This document shows positions 42,537 through 51,168 of a DNA stretch of 64,000 nt, in pieces (within the stretch, counting starts at the first letter, position 1; every line of letters starts with the position of its first letter). This DNA comes from DASUCS01 sp041166745 (GTDB lineage: Bacteria; Actinomycetota; Acidimicrobiia; Acidimicrobiales; JACDCH01). The notes under the pieces are model-generated. The model had not been told where the DNA came from. It ran no database searches and saw only the letters and a list, made by a program, of their open reading frames with translations. Location: contig JBEEGH010000002.1 of assembly GCA_041166745.1 (NCBI GenBank), forward strand, positions 172,767-236,766. The letters run 5' to 3'. The position numbers were made by a program, and so were the translations under genes.

Positions 42537-43574
42537 ATGTCTCGCATCGGTCGTGCGCTGATCTGCACCGTCGTGATGGTGCTCGCGCTCGGAGCGACGG
42601 CGGCAACGCCGTCGCTTGCCACGACCGGTCAGGCCGAGGCACCGAAGCTCACAATCTCACCTGCGGACGGCAGCGGTTCCTTCTTCACCGTGACGGGGGC
42701 GCCAGGTGAGACAAAGCCGCTAACTGCGAGCCTGCGCAACCCGGGAACACAGTCGGTCCCCGCCCGCACCTATGCCGCCGACGCCTTCACCGTCGTGAAT
42801 GGTGGTCTCGGCGCTCGAACGTGGGGCGATGCGAAGTCAGCGCCCACGACATGGCTCGACTACCCCGATGAGAACCTCAACCTCGGCGCGGGCGAGGCCG
42901 TGCAACGCAACTTCAATGTGGCGATTCCTGCCGACGCGAGCGCTGGCCAGCACATCGCCGCCTTGGTGATCGAGAACCAGGACCTATTCAGCACCGGATC
43001 GGACGCCCCGGCGCAGCAGCGCCTGCGGCAGGTGATCGCGGTGCTGGTGACCGTTTCCGGTCCGCTTGCACCCGCGTTCTCCATCAGGGGTGGACACCAC
43101 TCCGTCGTTGGAAAACTCTCGATCGTCGCCATCGGCCTGACGAACTCCGGCAACGTGCTCGTCCAGCCGGCCGGCCCGATGGTGATCCGTGACGAGCGTG
43201 GGCAGGAGGTGGTCACCACCACGGTTCGCATGGGCTCGCTGTACGCAGGGAACTCGGCCGATCTCGAGGTCCCGCTCGCGTCGATCCTCCAGCCCGGGAA
43301 TTACACCGCATCCCTGAGCCTCACCGACGCGGCGACGGGCGCGAGCGCGGCCGCCGATGTGCCCTTCGTCGTGGCGGTGGACACTTCGCCCGCGGTCCCG
43401 AACGCCAGCGGCCCGGGGCTCCCTGAGGTGCATCAGACTGGTGCCGTCGGTTCGAAGTCTTCCGACATCCCATACCTGCTCATCGCGGGATTGGTGCTGA
43501 CGACCGCAGGCGCGGTCGGAGCGGCGATGTCACTTCGTACCCGGCGCCGCCGGACGTCTCCAGCGCGTACCTAG
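42537..43574 (+). CDS. DUF916-like WxL-interacting membrane-anchored protein
   Basis: A 345-residue protein: signal peptide (1-29), then the DUF916-type beta region (LTISPADGSGSFFTVTGAPG, PGTQSVPARTYAADAF, AVQRNFNVAIPADASAGQHI) and a second beta domain (about 190-280, ending GNYTASLSLTDAATGASAAA), a linker and a C-terminal transmembrane helix (IPYLLIAGLVLTTAGAVGAA) with a basic tail RTRRRRTS. In Firmicutes, DUF916/DUF3324 proteins anchor WxL proteins. The pairing with an adjacent WxL-like gene supports the same job here. Confidence 0.8.
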   Translation: MSRIGRALICTVVMVLALGATAATPSLATTGQAEAPKLTISPADGSGSFFTVTGAPGETKPLTASLRNPGTQSVPARTYAADAFTVVNGGLGARTWGDAKSAPTTWLDYPDENLNLGAGEAVQRNFNVAIPADASAGQHIAALVIENQDLFSTGSDAPAQQRLRQVIAVLVTVSGPLAPAFSIRGGHHSVVGKLSIVAIGLTNSGNVLVQPAGPMVIRDERGQEVVTTTVRMGSLYAGNSADLEVPLASILQPGNYTASLSLTDAATGASAAADVPFVVAVDTSPAVPNASGPGLPEVHQTGAVGSKSSDIPYLLIAGLVLTTAGAVGAAMSLRTRRRRTSPART

Positions 43575-43677
43575 CCGAATCGCCGCCCACCCCTGTCGAG
43601 GTTCGGTGAGCAGCAGCGACTAGACAATCTCGTTCGAATGCATGCGGCCTGGCGCGACGACGAGTCAGCATGACGCG

Positions 43678-46500
43678 ATGACGGCGTTCTGGCTCGCCCT
43701 GGTCGTGGCCACGACGATCGCCGGGAGCGTTCTGGCGATCATCCGCCGCAGGGCCTACAAGCGAGGGTTCTTCGAGCGCAGATCGCAGACGACCCGCCCT
43801 CGCCGCGAGCGTCGAACCACGATCGCGGGCCCGACCGTCGTGATCGCCACGATGGCCGGCGTCGCCGCCTCGCTGGAACAGGGCTCATCCGAGCACGCCA
43901 TTCTGCTCGCCGGCGCGATCCTGCTGCTGCCGGCGTGGTGGACCGAACGCAACAAGGCGCCGCGTTGGGTGGTGGTCGTCAGCCGCGTGGCCGCCGCGCT
44001 CGTCGTGAGCACGGTCGGGGTGCGCGCTGAGGCGACCGGTGTGCCGACCACGGACGTGATCATCACGACCGCCGTCGTGCTCATCGTCTCGGCCGCCTTC
44101 GCGGCGCTCGACCGCGTCGACGGCACCGGCGCGTTCATCGGCGCGGCCGCAGCCGGCGGCGTGGCCGCAATCGCGCTGGCGACAAACCAGACCGACATCG
44201 CGGCGGCCGCTGCCGCGCTGCTCGGTGCGTGTGTCGGTGTGCTCTTGTACAGCCTCCCGCCCGCGAACGCGACGCTCGGGCGCACCGGCGGCGCGTTCGT
44301 CGGGCTCGCGATCGCGGTGGTCGGCATCGAGATGCACGTGCCGCAGGATCCGGGCCGCGCGCTCCTCGCACCGGCCCTGACCGTCGCGCTACCGGTGTTC
44401 GGTGCCGCGATCTGTTTCATCGCGGCGCAACGGCATCGCGGCGAGCGCGCCGCCCAGCTCGACGAACGACTCGAGCGCCGCGGCCTCTCGCCCATGGCGG
44501 TCGTCGCCGTGCTGGGCGGCGCCCAGATAGCGCTGAGCACGCTCGCCTACGTAGACGCCGACCACCTCGTCGGTTGGCGCGTGACCGCCCTCATCGGCGC
44601 GGCGATCGTGCTCCTCGTGCTGCTCATCGCCCTGAGCGCGCACCCGTACGAAACCACCTCCGGTTTCGACAAGCGGGTGCTGGCCGGGGCGGCGGTGCTG
44701 CTCGTCGTCGCCGGTGGTGCCGCCGCTTTCGGCGCACGCCAATTGCTCAGCGCGCGCCGTCATCTCGAAGCCGGCCGCGACTCCGCCCAAGCCGGCCTCG
44801 ACGCCGCCCGCGCCGGTGATGTCGACGCGGCGCGCACTCGCTTCGCCAGCGCCGACATCGAGTTCCGCGCGGCGCGCTCCAAGTTGAGCTCGCCGGTCGT
44901 GTCGGCCGGGCTGATCGTGCCGGTGCTCGCGCAGAACATCACGGCGGTGCGCACCGTGACCGACGTTGGCATCGACCTGAGCAATTCGGGAGAGCGAGTT
45001 GCGGCGAGGGCCGGCAGCAACAACCTGCGCATCCGCGACGGCCGGTTCCCCGTCGCCGAGGCCCGCCAGATCGCGACGGACCTCCAAGGCGCGCTTGCGA
45101 CCCTCGAGCGGTCGCAGAACCAGCTCGCCCACATCGATCCGGAGTACCTCTCGACGACGGTGAGCGATGCGGTCGACACGCTCAACAGCAAGATCACGGC
45201 GGCATCCGTCGACGTTGCGAACGCAACCCGCGCCATGACGCTGGCCCCGGCGATGTTCGGCGGCGACGGGCCGCGGCACTATTTCCTGGCCATCCTCACG
45301 CCCTCCGAACTGCGCGGCAGCGGCGGCATCATCGGCACCTACGGCCGCCTCGACATCGATGATGGTCACGTACGGCTCGACGAGCTCGAACAGATCGTCG
45401 AGCTCAATCTCCGGACCGATCCCGTCAAACAGCGCGTCGCGCTCCCCGCGATCTTCTACGACCGCTACGGCGGCTTCTTGCCCGACCGTTTCTGGCAGAA
45501 CCTCAGCGCGCCGGCCGACTTCGGCGACGCCGCTCAAGGCATCGAAGCGGCCTATCCGCTCACCGACGGGGGCATGCCCATCGACGGTGTCGTCGCGATC
45601 GACCCGATTGGGCTGGTGGCCCTGCTGCACATCACCGGACCCGTAGTAGTGGCCGACTGGCCCGATCCGATCGGCCCGGACAACGCTGAGCAGATCCTGC
45701 TGCTCGACCAGTACGTGCAACTGAGCGGCGACGTTCGGGACCGGTTCCTTCACGATGTCGCCCGCGCCGTCTTCGACAAGCTCACCACCGGCGAGCTTCC
45801 CGCCCCGACGAAGCTCGTCGACGCAATGAGCGACGCGGTGGCGTTCGGCCACATCAAGCTGCACAGCACGCACGCCGACGAGCGGACGCTCTTTCGCGAC
45901 CTCAATCTCGACGGCGCGCTGCCGCCGCTCGGCGCCGACTCGTTTCAGCTCGTGACGCAGAACGGAAGCGCCTCCAAGATCGACTACTTCCTCCACCGAT
46001 CGGTGCAATACGACGTAACCGTGGACACCAACACGGGGAATGCCACCGCCACGGCGCTCATCACCATCCACAACGACGCGCCCTCGACGGGCTTGCCGAA
46101 CTATGTGCTCGGCGGGCCGCCGGCACCGGTCGAGCCCGGCGTCAACCGCATCTACGTGTCGTTCTACACACCGTTCCTGCTCGACGATGCGACGGTCGAC
46201 GGCAGTCCGGCCGACCTCAACAGTGGAATCGAGTCGGGCCGAAACGTCTACACGTTGCTCACCGACATCGGCCCTGGGACGAGCACCACGTTCCAGCTCA
46301 GGCTCCACGGCCGCGTGGCTGCGGGGGTCACCTACCTGTTGAACATCGGTCGCCAGCCGGTGATCAACCCGGATCAGGTGGCGGTCAGCGTGAAGACGAC
46401 GACAGGCGGCCAGTTCACGGTGATCTCGCCGGTATCGGCCGATGCCCTCGAAGCCGATCTGCGCCAGCGGCTAACCTTGGTGCTGCGGGCGCCAGCTTGA
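43678..46500 (+). CDS. Degenerate WecA/MraY-like membrane domain fused to DUF4012
   Basis: A 940-residue fusion; ATG 43678 is preferred to ATG 43642 since it begins directly with the first membrane helix. Residues 1-330 contain about ten hydrophobic segments laid out like polyprenyl-phosphate sugar-1-phosphate transferases, yet motifs are eroded: ALDRVDGTGAF (144-154) replaces NxxDGxDG, LGRTGGAFVG (200-209) replaces GDTGSxFLG, and DERLERRGLS replaces the HLHH region. Residues about 340-940 are DUF4012, with LSARRHLEAGRD, FLAILTPSELRGSGGIIGTY and LDYVQLSGDV-like blocks. A pseudoenzyme that might bind lipid-linked sugar is a plausible role. Confidence 0.8.
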   Translation: MTAFWLALVVATTIAGSVLAIIRRRAYKRGFFERRSQTTRPRRERRTTIAGPTVVIATMAGVAASLEQGSSEHAILLAGAILLLPAWWTERNKAPRWVVVVSRVAAALVVSTVGVRAEATGVPTTDVIITTAVVLIVSAAFAALDRVDGTGAFIGAAAAGGVAAIALATNQTDIAAAAAALLGACVGVLLYSLPPANATLGRTGGAFVGLAIAVVGIEMHVPQDPGRALLAPALTVALPVFGAAICFIAAQRHRGERAAQLDERLERRGLSPMAVVAVLGGAQIALSTLAYVDADHLVGWRVTALIGAAIVLLVLLIALSAHPYETTSGFDKRVLAGAAVLLVVAGGAAAFGARQLLSARRHLEAGRDSAQAGLDAARAGDVDAARTRFASADIEFRAARSKLSSPVVSAGLIVPVLAQNITAVRTVTDVGIDLSNSGERVAARAGSNNLRIRDGRFPVAEARQIATDLQGALATLERSQNQLAHIDPEYLSTTVSDAVDTLNSKITAASVDVANATRAMTLAPAMFGGDGPRHYFLAILTPSELRGSGGIIGTYGRLDIDDGHVRLDELEQIVELNLRTDPVKQRVALPAIFYDRYGGFLPDRFWQNLSAPADFGDAAQGIEAAYPLTDGGMPIDGVVAIDPIGLVALLHITGPVVVADWPDPIGPDNAEQILLLDQYVQLSGDVRDRFLHDVARAVFDKLTTGELPAPTKLVDAMSDAVAFGHIKLHSTHADERTLFRDLNLDGALPPLGADSFQLVTQNGSASKIDYFLHRSVQYDVTVDTNTGNATATALITIHNDAPSTGLPNYVLGGPPAPVEPGVNRIYVSFYTPFLLDDATVDGSPADLNSGIESGRNVYTLLTDIGPGTSTTFQLRLHGRVAAGVTYLLNIGRQPVINPDQVAVSVKTTTGGQFTVISPVSADALEADLRQRLTLVLRAPA

Positions 46501-46558
46501 TGGAGTTACCCTCGTGCGGAACGGCCATGCCCTCCATAGTGAAGGCGGGAGAGAAGCA

Positions 46559-47125
46559 ATGATTCGACGTTCGCTCCAGGCGGCCCTCGCGCTGGTCTTC
46601 GTATTCGGAGCCGTCGTGCTGTTCGCCGCCGCTCCGGCACAGGCGGCGCCGAGCCAGGCCAGCTCCAATCCTCCGGGCTACGAGGGCGTTTGCCAGCTGA
46701 CCGTGATCCAAGGCAGCACTCCGGAGACGCAGAACCAGCTGACGGTGAGCGGCACGAACTTCCCGCCGAGCAGCAACATCCCGATCATCCTGGATGAGAA
46801 CAATCCGCCGAATTCACCGCAGCAGATCGGCACGGCCCACGTCGACGGCTCCGGCAGCTTCAGCGAGCAGGTGACGCTTCCGGCCAACCTCGCGCCGGGC
46901 ACGCACACCGTGAGCGTCTTTTGCGCGACGGGCAGCTTCGCCGCGACGACGACGATCCAGGTCCTCGGTGAGCAGGTCGACTCATCGAGCTCGAGCGGGC
47001 CACCCCTCCCTCGCACCGGCTCCTCGAGCACGCAGCCCGAAGTCATGGTGGGTATCGCTGCCGTGGCCATCGGCGGTGGCCTCGTTGCCGCCGGTCGGCG
47101 TCGCCGGGCCCGAAGCACCGCCTGA
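46559..47125 (+). CDS. Secreted protein with LPRTG sorting signal
   Basis: A 188-residue protein; ATG 46559 with GGGAGAG upstream. Signal peptide (about 1-30, ending APAQAAP), a single Ig-like beta domain (VCQLTVIQGSTPETQNQLTV, then SVFCATGSFAATTTIQV) with two cysteines that could pair, a serine linker, then LPRTG, a hydrophobic helix and RRRRARSTA: a complete sortase-type signal. The third anchored protein of the window. No sortase is encoded nearby. Confidence 0.85.
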   Translation: MIRRSLQAALALVFVFGAVVLFAAAPAQAAPSQASSNPPGYEGVCQLTVIQGSTPETQNQLTVSGTNFPPSSNIPIILDENNPPNSPQQIGTAHVDGSGSFSEQVTLPANLAPGTHTVSVFCATGSFAATTTIQVLGEQVDSSSSSGPPLPRTGSSSTQPEVMVGIAAVAIGGGLVAAGRRRRARSTA

Positions 47126-47299
47126 TCGCAGGGCAACGCGCCCGCCGCTACGCATCGTCCGGCGCAGAACACGAGGCGTGCTTCGCAGCCGAGAGTTCAC
47201 TCGCAGGACACACACACCCTGGTCACGCTCCGTGTTTCGCCTGTAACGTCGTGATTTCGACCGGCGGAGCGGCTTTAGAGCGAGGCGAGGGGTCTCGGT

Positions 47300-48793
47300 G
47301 TGACGATCGCAGAAATGGCGGAATTTGTTACACGATCGAGCGCGGAATCGCGCGCGACGGGGAAACGGGTTCCGTGGTTGAGCCGGTTGATCGCTCTGCA
47401 AATCGCCCTCGACGGTGTGGCCGCCGCCGGGGCCGGCGTGTTCGCCTGGTGGTGGCGCTTCGGTGACTCGACGGACTCCAAGCTGTACGTCCAGGCCACG
47501 ACGATCCCGTACGGCGCGCTGGTGCCCATCGCGGCGGTGATGTGGCTCGTCATCGTGGCGATTTGCGGCGGTTACGACCCACAAACGGCAGGGTCAGGGA
47601 GCGAGCAGCAGTACCGCCGCGTGCTCCGAGCGGGCGTTTTGTACTTCGCGGTCGTCGCCAGCGTGTTCTTCGTGCTGCGCATCGACTTGGCCCGCGGCTT
47701 CGTTGCCGCTCTCGTGCCATCGCTCGTGCTGCTCGCGCTCGCCAGCCGAAAGGTGGTGCGCCACCGCCTGACGCGTCGGCGTCAACGCGGCCTCGATCAG
47801 TTCCGCGCCATCGCCGTCGGCTCTCGTTCCCATGTCCTCGAGTTGGCCGAGCATCTGCATCGGTCACCCTCCGCGGGGTACCGCGTGGTCGGCGCCTCCT
47901 TCACGTCGGGCGGCACCACTCCCCTCGTGGCCGGAGGCCACCGCATCGAGCACCTGGGCGATGTCGACACGCTCACCGACGCGCTCGCATTCGCGGATGC
48001 GACGGTGGTCGCCGTGGCGGGCGCCGCCTCGATGCCGCGCGGCCAGCTGCGCAAGATCGCGTGGGATCTCGAAGGCACGGGCGTCGATCTCATCGTCGCA
48101 CCTGACGTGGTCGACATCGCGGGGCCCCGCATCCGCTCGCATCCCGTGGCCGGCCTTCCGCTCCTGCACATCGACGAACCTCGCCTCAGCGTCGCGGCAA
48201 CCATCGTGAAGAGCGCGTGGGACCGCATCGTGGCGGCCGTCGCGCTCGTGCTGCTCTCCCCGTTGTTCATCGTGCTGGCGCTCGCCCTCAAGCTCGGCGA
48301 GCGCGGGCCGGTGCTGTTCACCCAGACGCGCATCGGCAAGGGCGGCGAGCCGTTCACGCTCTTCAAGTTCCGCTCGATGGTCGAGGGCGCCGAAGAGCAG
48401 CAGATCGACCTCACCGAGCGGAGCGAAGGGGCCGGGCTCCTGTTCAAGGTCCACCGCGACCCTCGGGTCACCCGGGTCGGGCGCTTTCTGCGCCGAACGT
48501 CGCTCGACGAGCTGCCCCAACTCCTCAACGTGCTCAACGGCTCGATGTCGCTCGTCGGGCCCCGCCCTCCGTTGCCGGGCGAAGTCGCCGAGTACGAGGA
48601 CAACGTGCATCGCCGCCTGCTCGTGCGCCCTGGCCTCACCGGCCTGTGGCAGGTCAGCGGCCGCTCCGACCTCGACTGGGACGAGTCGGTGCGCCTCGAC
48701 CTCTACTACGTCGACAACTGGTCGTTCGGCCTCGACATGACCATCCTCGCCAAGACCGCGGCGGCCGTCGTGCGCGGCGAGGGCGCCTACTGA
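47300..48793 (+). CDS. Polyprenyl-phosphate sugar-1-phosphate transferase (exopolysaccharide initiation)
   Basis: A 497-residue PHPT-family enzyme. Four N-terminal membrane helices (to about 160), a Rossmann-like middle region, a fifth helix (WDRIVAAVALVLLSPLFIVL) and the catalytic domain with FTLFKFRSMVEGAEE, RVTRVGRFLRRTSLDELPQL, GSMSLVGPRPP and RPGLTGLWQVSGRSDLDWDE. It attaches the first sugar phosphate to the lipid carrier, starting each repeat unit. GTG start at 47300. It ends with a 7-bp convergent overlap with the methyltransferase. Confidence 0.95.
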   Translation: MTIAEMAEFVTRSSAESRATGKRVPWLSRLIALQIALDGVAAAGAGVFAWWWRFGDSTDSKLYVQATTIPYGALVPIAAVMWLVIVAICGGYDPQTAGSGSEQQYRRVLRAGVLYFAVVASVFFVLRIDLARGFVAALVPSLVLLALASRKVVRHRLTRRRQRGLDQFRAIAVGSRSHVLELAEHLHRSPSAGYRVVGASFTSGGTTPLVAGGHRIEHLGDVDTLTDALAFADATVVAVAGAASMPRGQLRKIAWDLEGTGVDLIVAPDVVDIAGPRIRSHPVAGLPLLHIDEPRLSVAATIVKSAWDRIVAAVALVLLSPLFIVLALALKLGERGPVLFTQTRIGKGGEPFTLFKFRSMVEGAEEQQIDLTERSEGAGLLFKVHRDPRVTRVGRFLRRTSLDELPQLLNVLNGSMSLVGPRPPLPGEVAEYEDNVHRRLLVRPGLTGLWQVSGRSDLDWDESVRLDLYYVDNWSFGLDMTILAKTAAAVVRGEGAY

Positions 48794-49557
48794 CCGCTGT
48801 CGTCTGCGGGGCTGGGGCGGCGGGCGATCGCGAAGACCGTGTTGCCTTCCTCGGGTGGCCGGCGCCGATCGAGCCACGCGCACACGTCGGTGAACGGGAT
48901 CGTCAGCAGCCGTAGCGGCGCAGGATGTTCGAACACCCCGTACAGCGCCACCGCGCGTGCGGACCAGCGGCGGTTCCACCGCTCGATCAGGGCGACCTCG
49001 AGGCCGGCGCGCTCGCAGAGTGCAGCGACCTGGTCGGGCGTGTAGCCGAGGCGGACGTGTCCGGGATTGATCTGCCAGGCCATGTCGTCGGTGCCGGTGT
49101 GCACCCGACCTCGGTGATCGACGAACGTGCGCTCGGGCACGTGAATGAGCACGAGGCCGCCGGGCCGCACACGTGTGCCCAACCGTTGCAGCGCGTCGGC
49201 GTCGTCCACGATGTGTTCGAGCACATCGAACGCCGTCGCAAGGTCGAAGCTCGACTCCGGTAGATCGCCGAGATCGGCGGTCTTGAACTCGATGCGATCC
49301 TTGTAGCCCGCGGGTTGAGCGGCGCGGCAGGCGGCCATCGCCGCATCGTCGATGTCGACCGCGGTAACGCGCGCTTCGGGAAAGCGGTCGGCGAGCCAGT
49401 AGGTGAACGTGGCGTCCTCGGAGCCAAAGTCCAGGATCGCTCGAGGGTCGGTGTCGGGCAATCGGTGAGCGAGCCAACGCAGCTTCAGCCGCTTCCACAC
49501 ATAGGGCTCGCCGATCGTTCGACGCACCAGTTGTTTGGCCGCCTGCTTCGTGAGCAC
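48787..49557 (-). CDS. Class I SAM-dependent methyltransferase
   Basis: A 256-residue protein with motif I ILDFGSEDATFTYWLADRFP (a variant of the glycine-rich loop), VTAVDIDDAAMAACR, then TAFDVLEHIVDDADALQRL and RVRPGGLVLIHVPE, typical of Methyltransf_11/23 enzymes in glycan loci. GTG start at 49557. Probably modifies a lipid-linked sugar or quinone-like substrate; the acceptor is unknown. Confidence 0.85.
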   Translation of the reverse strand: MLTKQAAKQLVRRTIGEPYVWKRLKLRWLAHRLPDTDPRAILDFGSEDATFTYWLADRFPEARVTAVDIDDAAMAACRAAQPAGYKDRIEFKTADLGDLPESSFDLATAFDVLEHIVDDADALQRLGTRVRPGGLVLIHVPERTFVDHRGRVHTGTDDMAWQINPGHVRLGYTPDQVAALCERAGLEVALIERWNRRWSARAVALYGVFEHPAPLRLLTIPFTDVCAWLDRRRPPEEGNTVFAIARRPSPADDSGQ

Positions 49558-49658
49558 GGCGTCACCGTAGACACGTCGGGGCGATCACGCCGCGCCGGCG
49601 CTTGGCGCTGGCGCTGGCGTGATGAGCGGGCTTGCGGGCAGCGATACCCTCGGGGTCA

Positions 49659-50906
49659 ATGGTCGATGGAGTTTCGGACGAGCCCGTCGCCGAGGATTCG
49701 ATCTCCGACGATCAGCGCACTGGTGAGCGGGAGCGCGAGCGGCTGCGGGCGGTGCTCGAAGCGCCCGAGTCGATAGAGACCGGCCTTCGGTCCACGCTCG
49801 ACTTGGCCGAGTTGATCGAGACCGGCGAGGCATTCGAGCGACATGGGCGTCGCGCGCAGCCCGAACCGCGGGAGCTCGCGGGGGACGACGACGTCGCTCG
49901 ACGGTTGCAACAGCTCACGACGCGCGTCGAAGCCGTGGCCGGATTGGTCGAGACGTTGTTCGATCGCATGGCGTCGGTCGGCAACGCGTCGTCCTCGTTG
50001 ACCGCGGAGGAGCTCGCCGACATCGCCAGTCGCATGGTGCGCCTCATCGAGTCGCGGCTCGAGTCGCAGAGCGAGCACCTGGAGAGCGTGATCGGTGCGC
50101 TGGGCGCCCGTCCGCACGAGCCGAACGAAGACGGCGCGAACGTGAACGCCGGCTTCGGGATGCTCGACGATTACATGGCGATGATCGGCCGGGCGCTGTT
50201 GGACATGAAGAAGTCGATCGCCCATCTGGAGTCGCCGGCCGACCTGCAGGAGATGGCGATCCTGGCGCACTTCGATCGGTGGTTCGAGGAGACGAACTCA
50301 CGGCAAGCGACGGACGTGGAGCACGTGCGCCGCGATCTGCACCGCTTCGACGAGGCGCTGATCGAGATGAAGACGGAGATCGCCGAGCTGCCCGGCAGGG
50401 AGGCGTTGCGCGATCTCTACCAAACCCTGTCGCAGCAGTTCTACCAAGCCCAGCTCTCGCAACGCGACGGTCTCGTCGAGCTGCAAGCGGCCGTGAAGGA
50501 CCTGCCCGAGGGCGTGGCCTTACAGCAGCCGATCGCCCGGATCGACGCCACGATCCTGCAACAGCTCGACGCCAAGTTGGCCGAGACGAGCGAAGGTCTG
50601 GCGCAGAAGGTGGAGGCGCTGTTGGCGTCGCGGGTGCAGCGCTTCGAAGCGTTGAGCCAGGCGATGATGACGATGGTCGGCGATCCCGTCGACTCGTTGA
50701 ACACGAAGCTCGGGCAGGTGGTGCGGGCGCAGGAAGCGGCGCCGAACGTGCTGCAGAGCATCGGTGAGCTCACGCAGATCCAGGGTCAGCTGGCGATGGC
50801 GATCACGTCGTTGCGTCAGGAGGGCGTCGCGCGCGAAGCGTTGTTGCGCGAGGTGCTCGAGAAGGTCGACCGGTTGTCCGGCGACGCTCGCCCGCCCGCC
50901 CGCTAG
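49659..50906 (+). CDS. Long coiled-coil hypothetical protein
   Basis: A 415-residue, almost wholly helical protein from ATG 49659. After an acidic N-terminus (1-75) come long amphipathic helices (VARRLQQLTTRVEAVAGLVE, MVRLIESRLESQSEHLESVI, LLDMKKSIAHLES). No signal, no membrane helix, no enzyme motif. A cytoskeletal or polar-scaffold role is conceivable given the envelope context, but that is speculation. The stop lies seven bases before repeat copy C. Confidence 0.7.
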   Translation: MVDGVSDEPVAEDSISDDQRTGERERERLRAVLEAPESIETGLRSTLDLAELIETGEAFERHGRRAQPEPRELAGDDDVARRLQQLTTRVEAVAGLVETLFDRMASVGNASSSLTAEELADIASRMVRLIESRLESQSEHLESVIGALGARPHEPNEDGANVNAGFGMLDDYMAMIGRALLDMKKSIAHLESPADLQEMAILAHFDRWFEETNSRQATDVEHVRRDLHRFDEALIEMKTEIAELPGREALRDLYQTLSQQFYQAQLSQRDGLVELQAAVKDLPEGVALQQPIARIDATILQQLDAKLAETSEGLAQKVEALLASRVQRFEALSQAMMTMVGDPVDSLNTKLGQVVRAQEAAPNVLQSIGELTQIQGQLAMAITSLRQEGVAREALLREVLEKVDRLSGDARPPAR

Positions 50907-50913
50907 TCCCCGA

Positions 50914-50960
50914 GCGAACTTCGAGCGCTCAGTCGATCCCCCGGTCGTGTTTGCGCTCTC
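50914..50960 (-). repeat. Palindromic interspersed repeat, copy C
   Basis: On the minus strand reads GAGAGCGCAAACACGACCGG then GGGATCGACTGAGCGCTC and GAAGTTCGC. Same family as copies A, B, D and E. It lies directly after the coiled-coil gene and before the AbiEi/DUF559 gene, in the opposite orientation to copy E. Confidence 0.75.
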
Positions 50961-51030
50961 GGTTCGTGGAGGAGCCGGCGCGGACGTGTCCGTCCTCCCG
51001 ACGCGCCCACCGCGAACCCGCCGGCCCTCG

Positions 51031-51080
51031 GGCGAACTTCGAGCGCTCCGTCGACGCCCGAGTCGTGTTCGCGCTCTGAG
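51031..51080 (-). repeat. Palindromic interspersed repeat, copy D
   Basis: On the minus strand reads CTCAGAGCGCGAACACGACT then CGGGCGTCGACGGAGCGCTC and GAAGTTCGCC. It sits 71 bp from copy C in the same orientation. Its outer arms GAGCGC and GCGCTC are intact; the inner CGACC stem is altered. Confidence 0.75.
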
Positions 51081-51168
51081 ACTCGATAACATGACATGGG
51101 CTGACATAGCATGACAGCCTCGTAGTTGCTTCCCCCTTCTTGCGACCCTGAGATGGACGGAGGCACAC

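Noticed and set aside
44389..46308. Minus-strand frame of 639 codons antisense to DUF4012
   Set aside because: Charged shadow frame with no domain; the plus frame has clear membrane helices and DUF4012 blocks.
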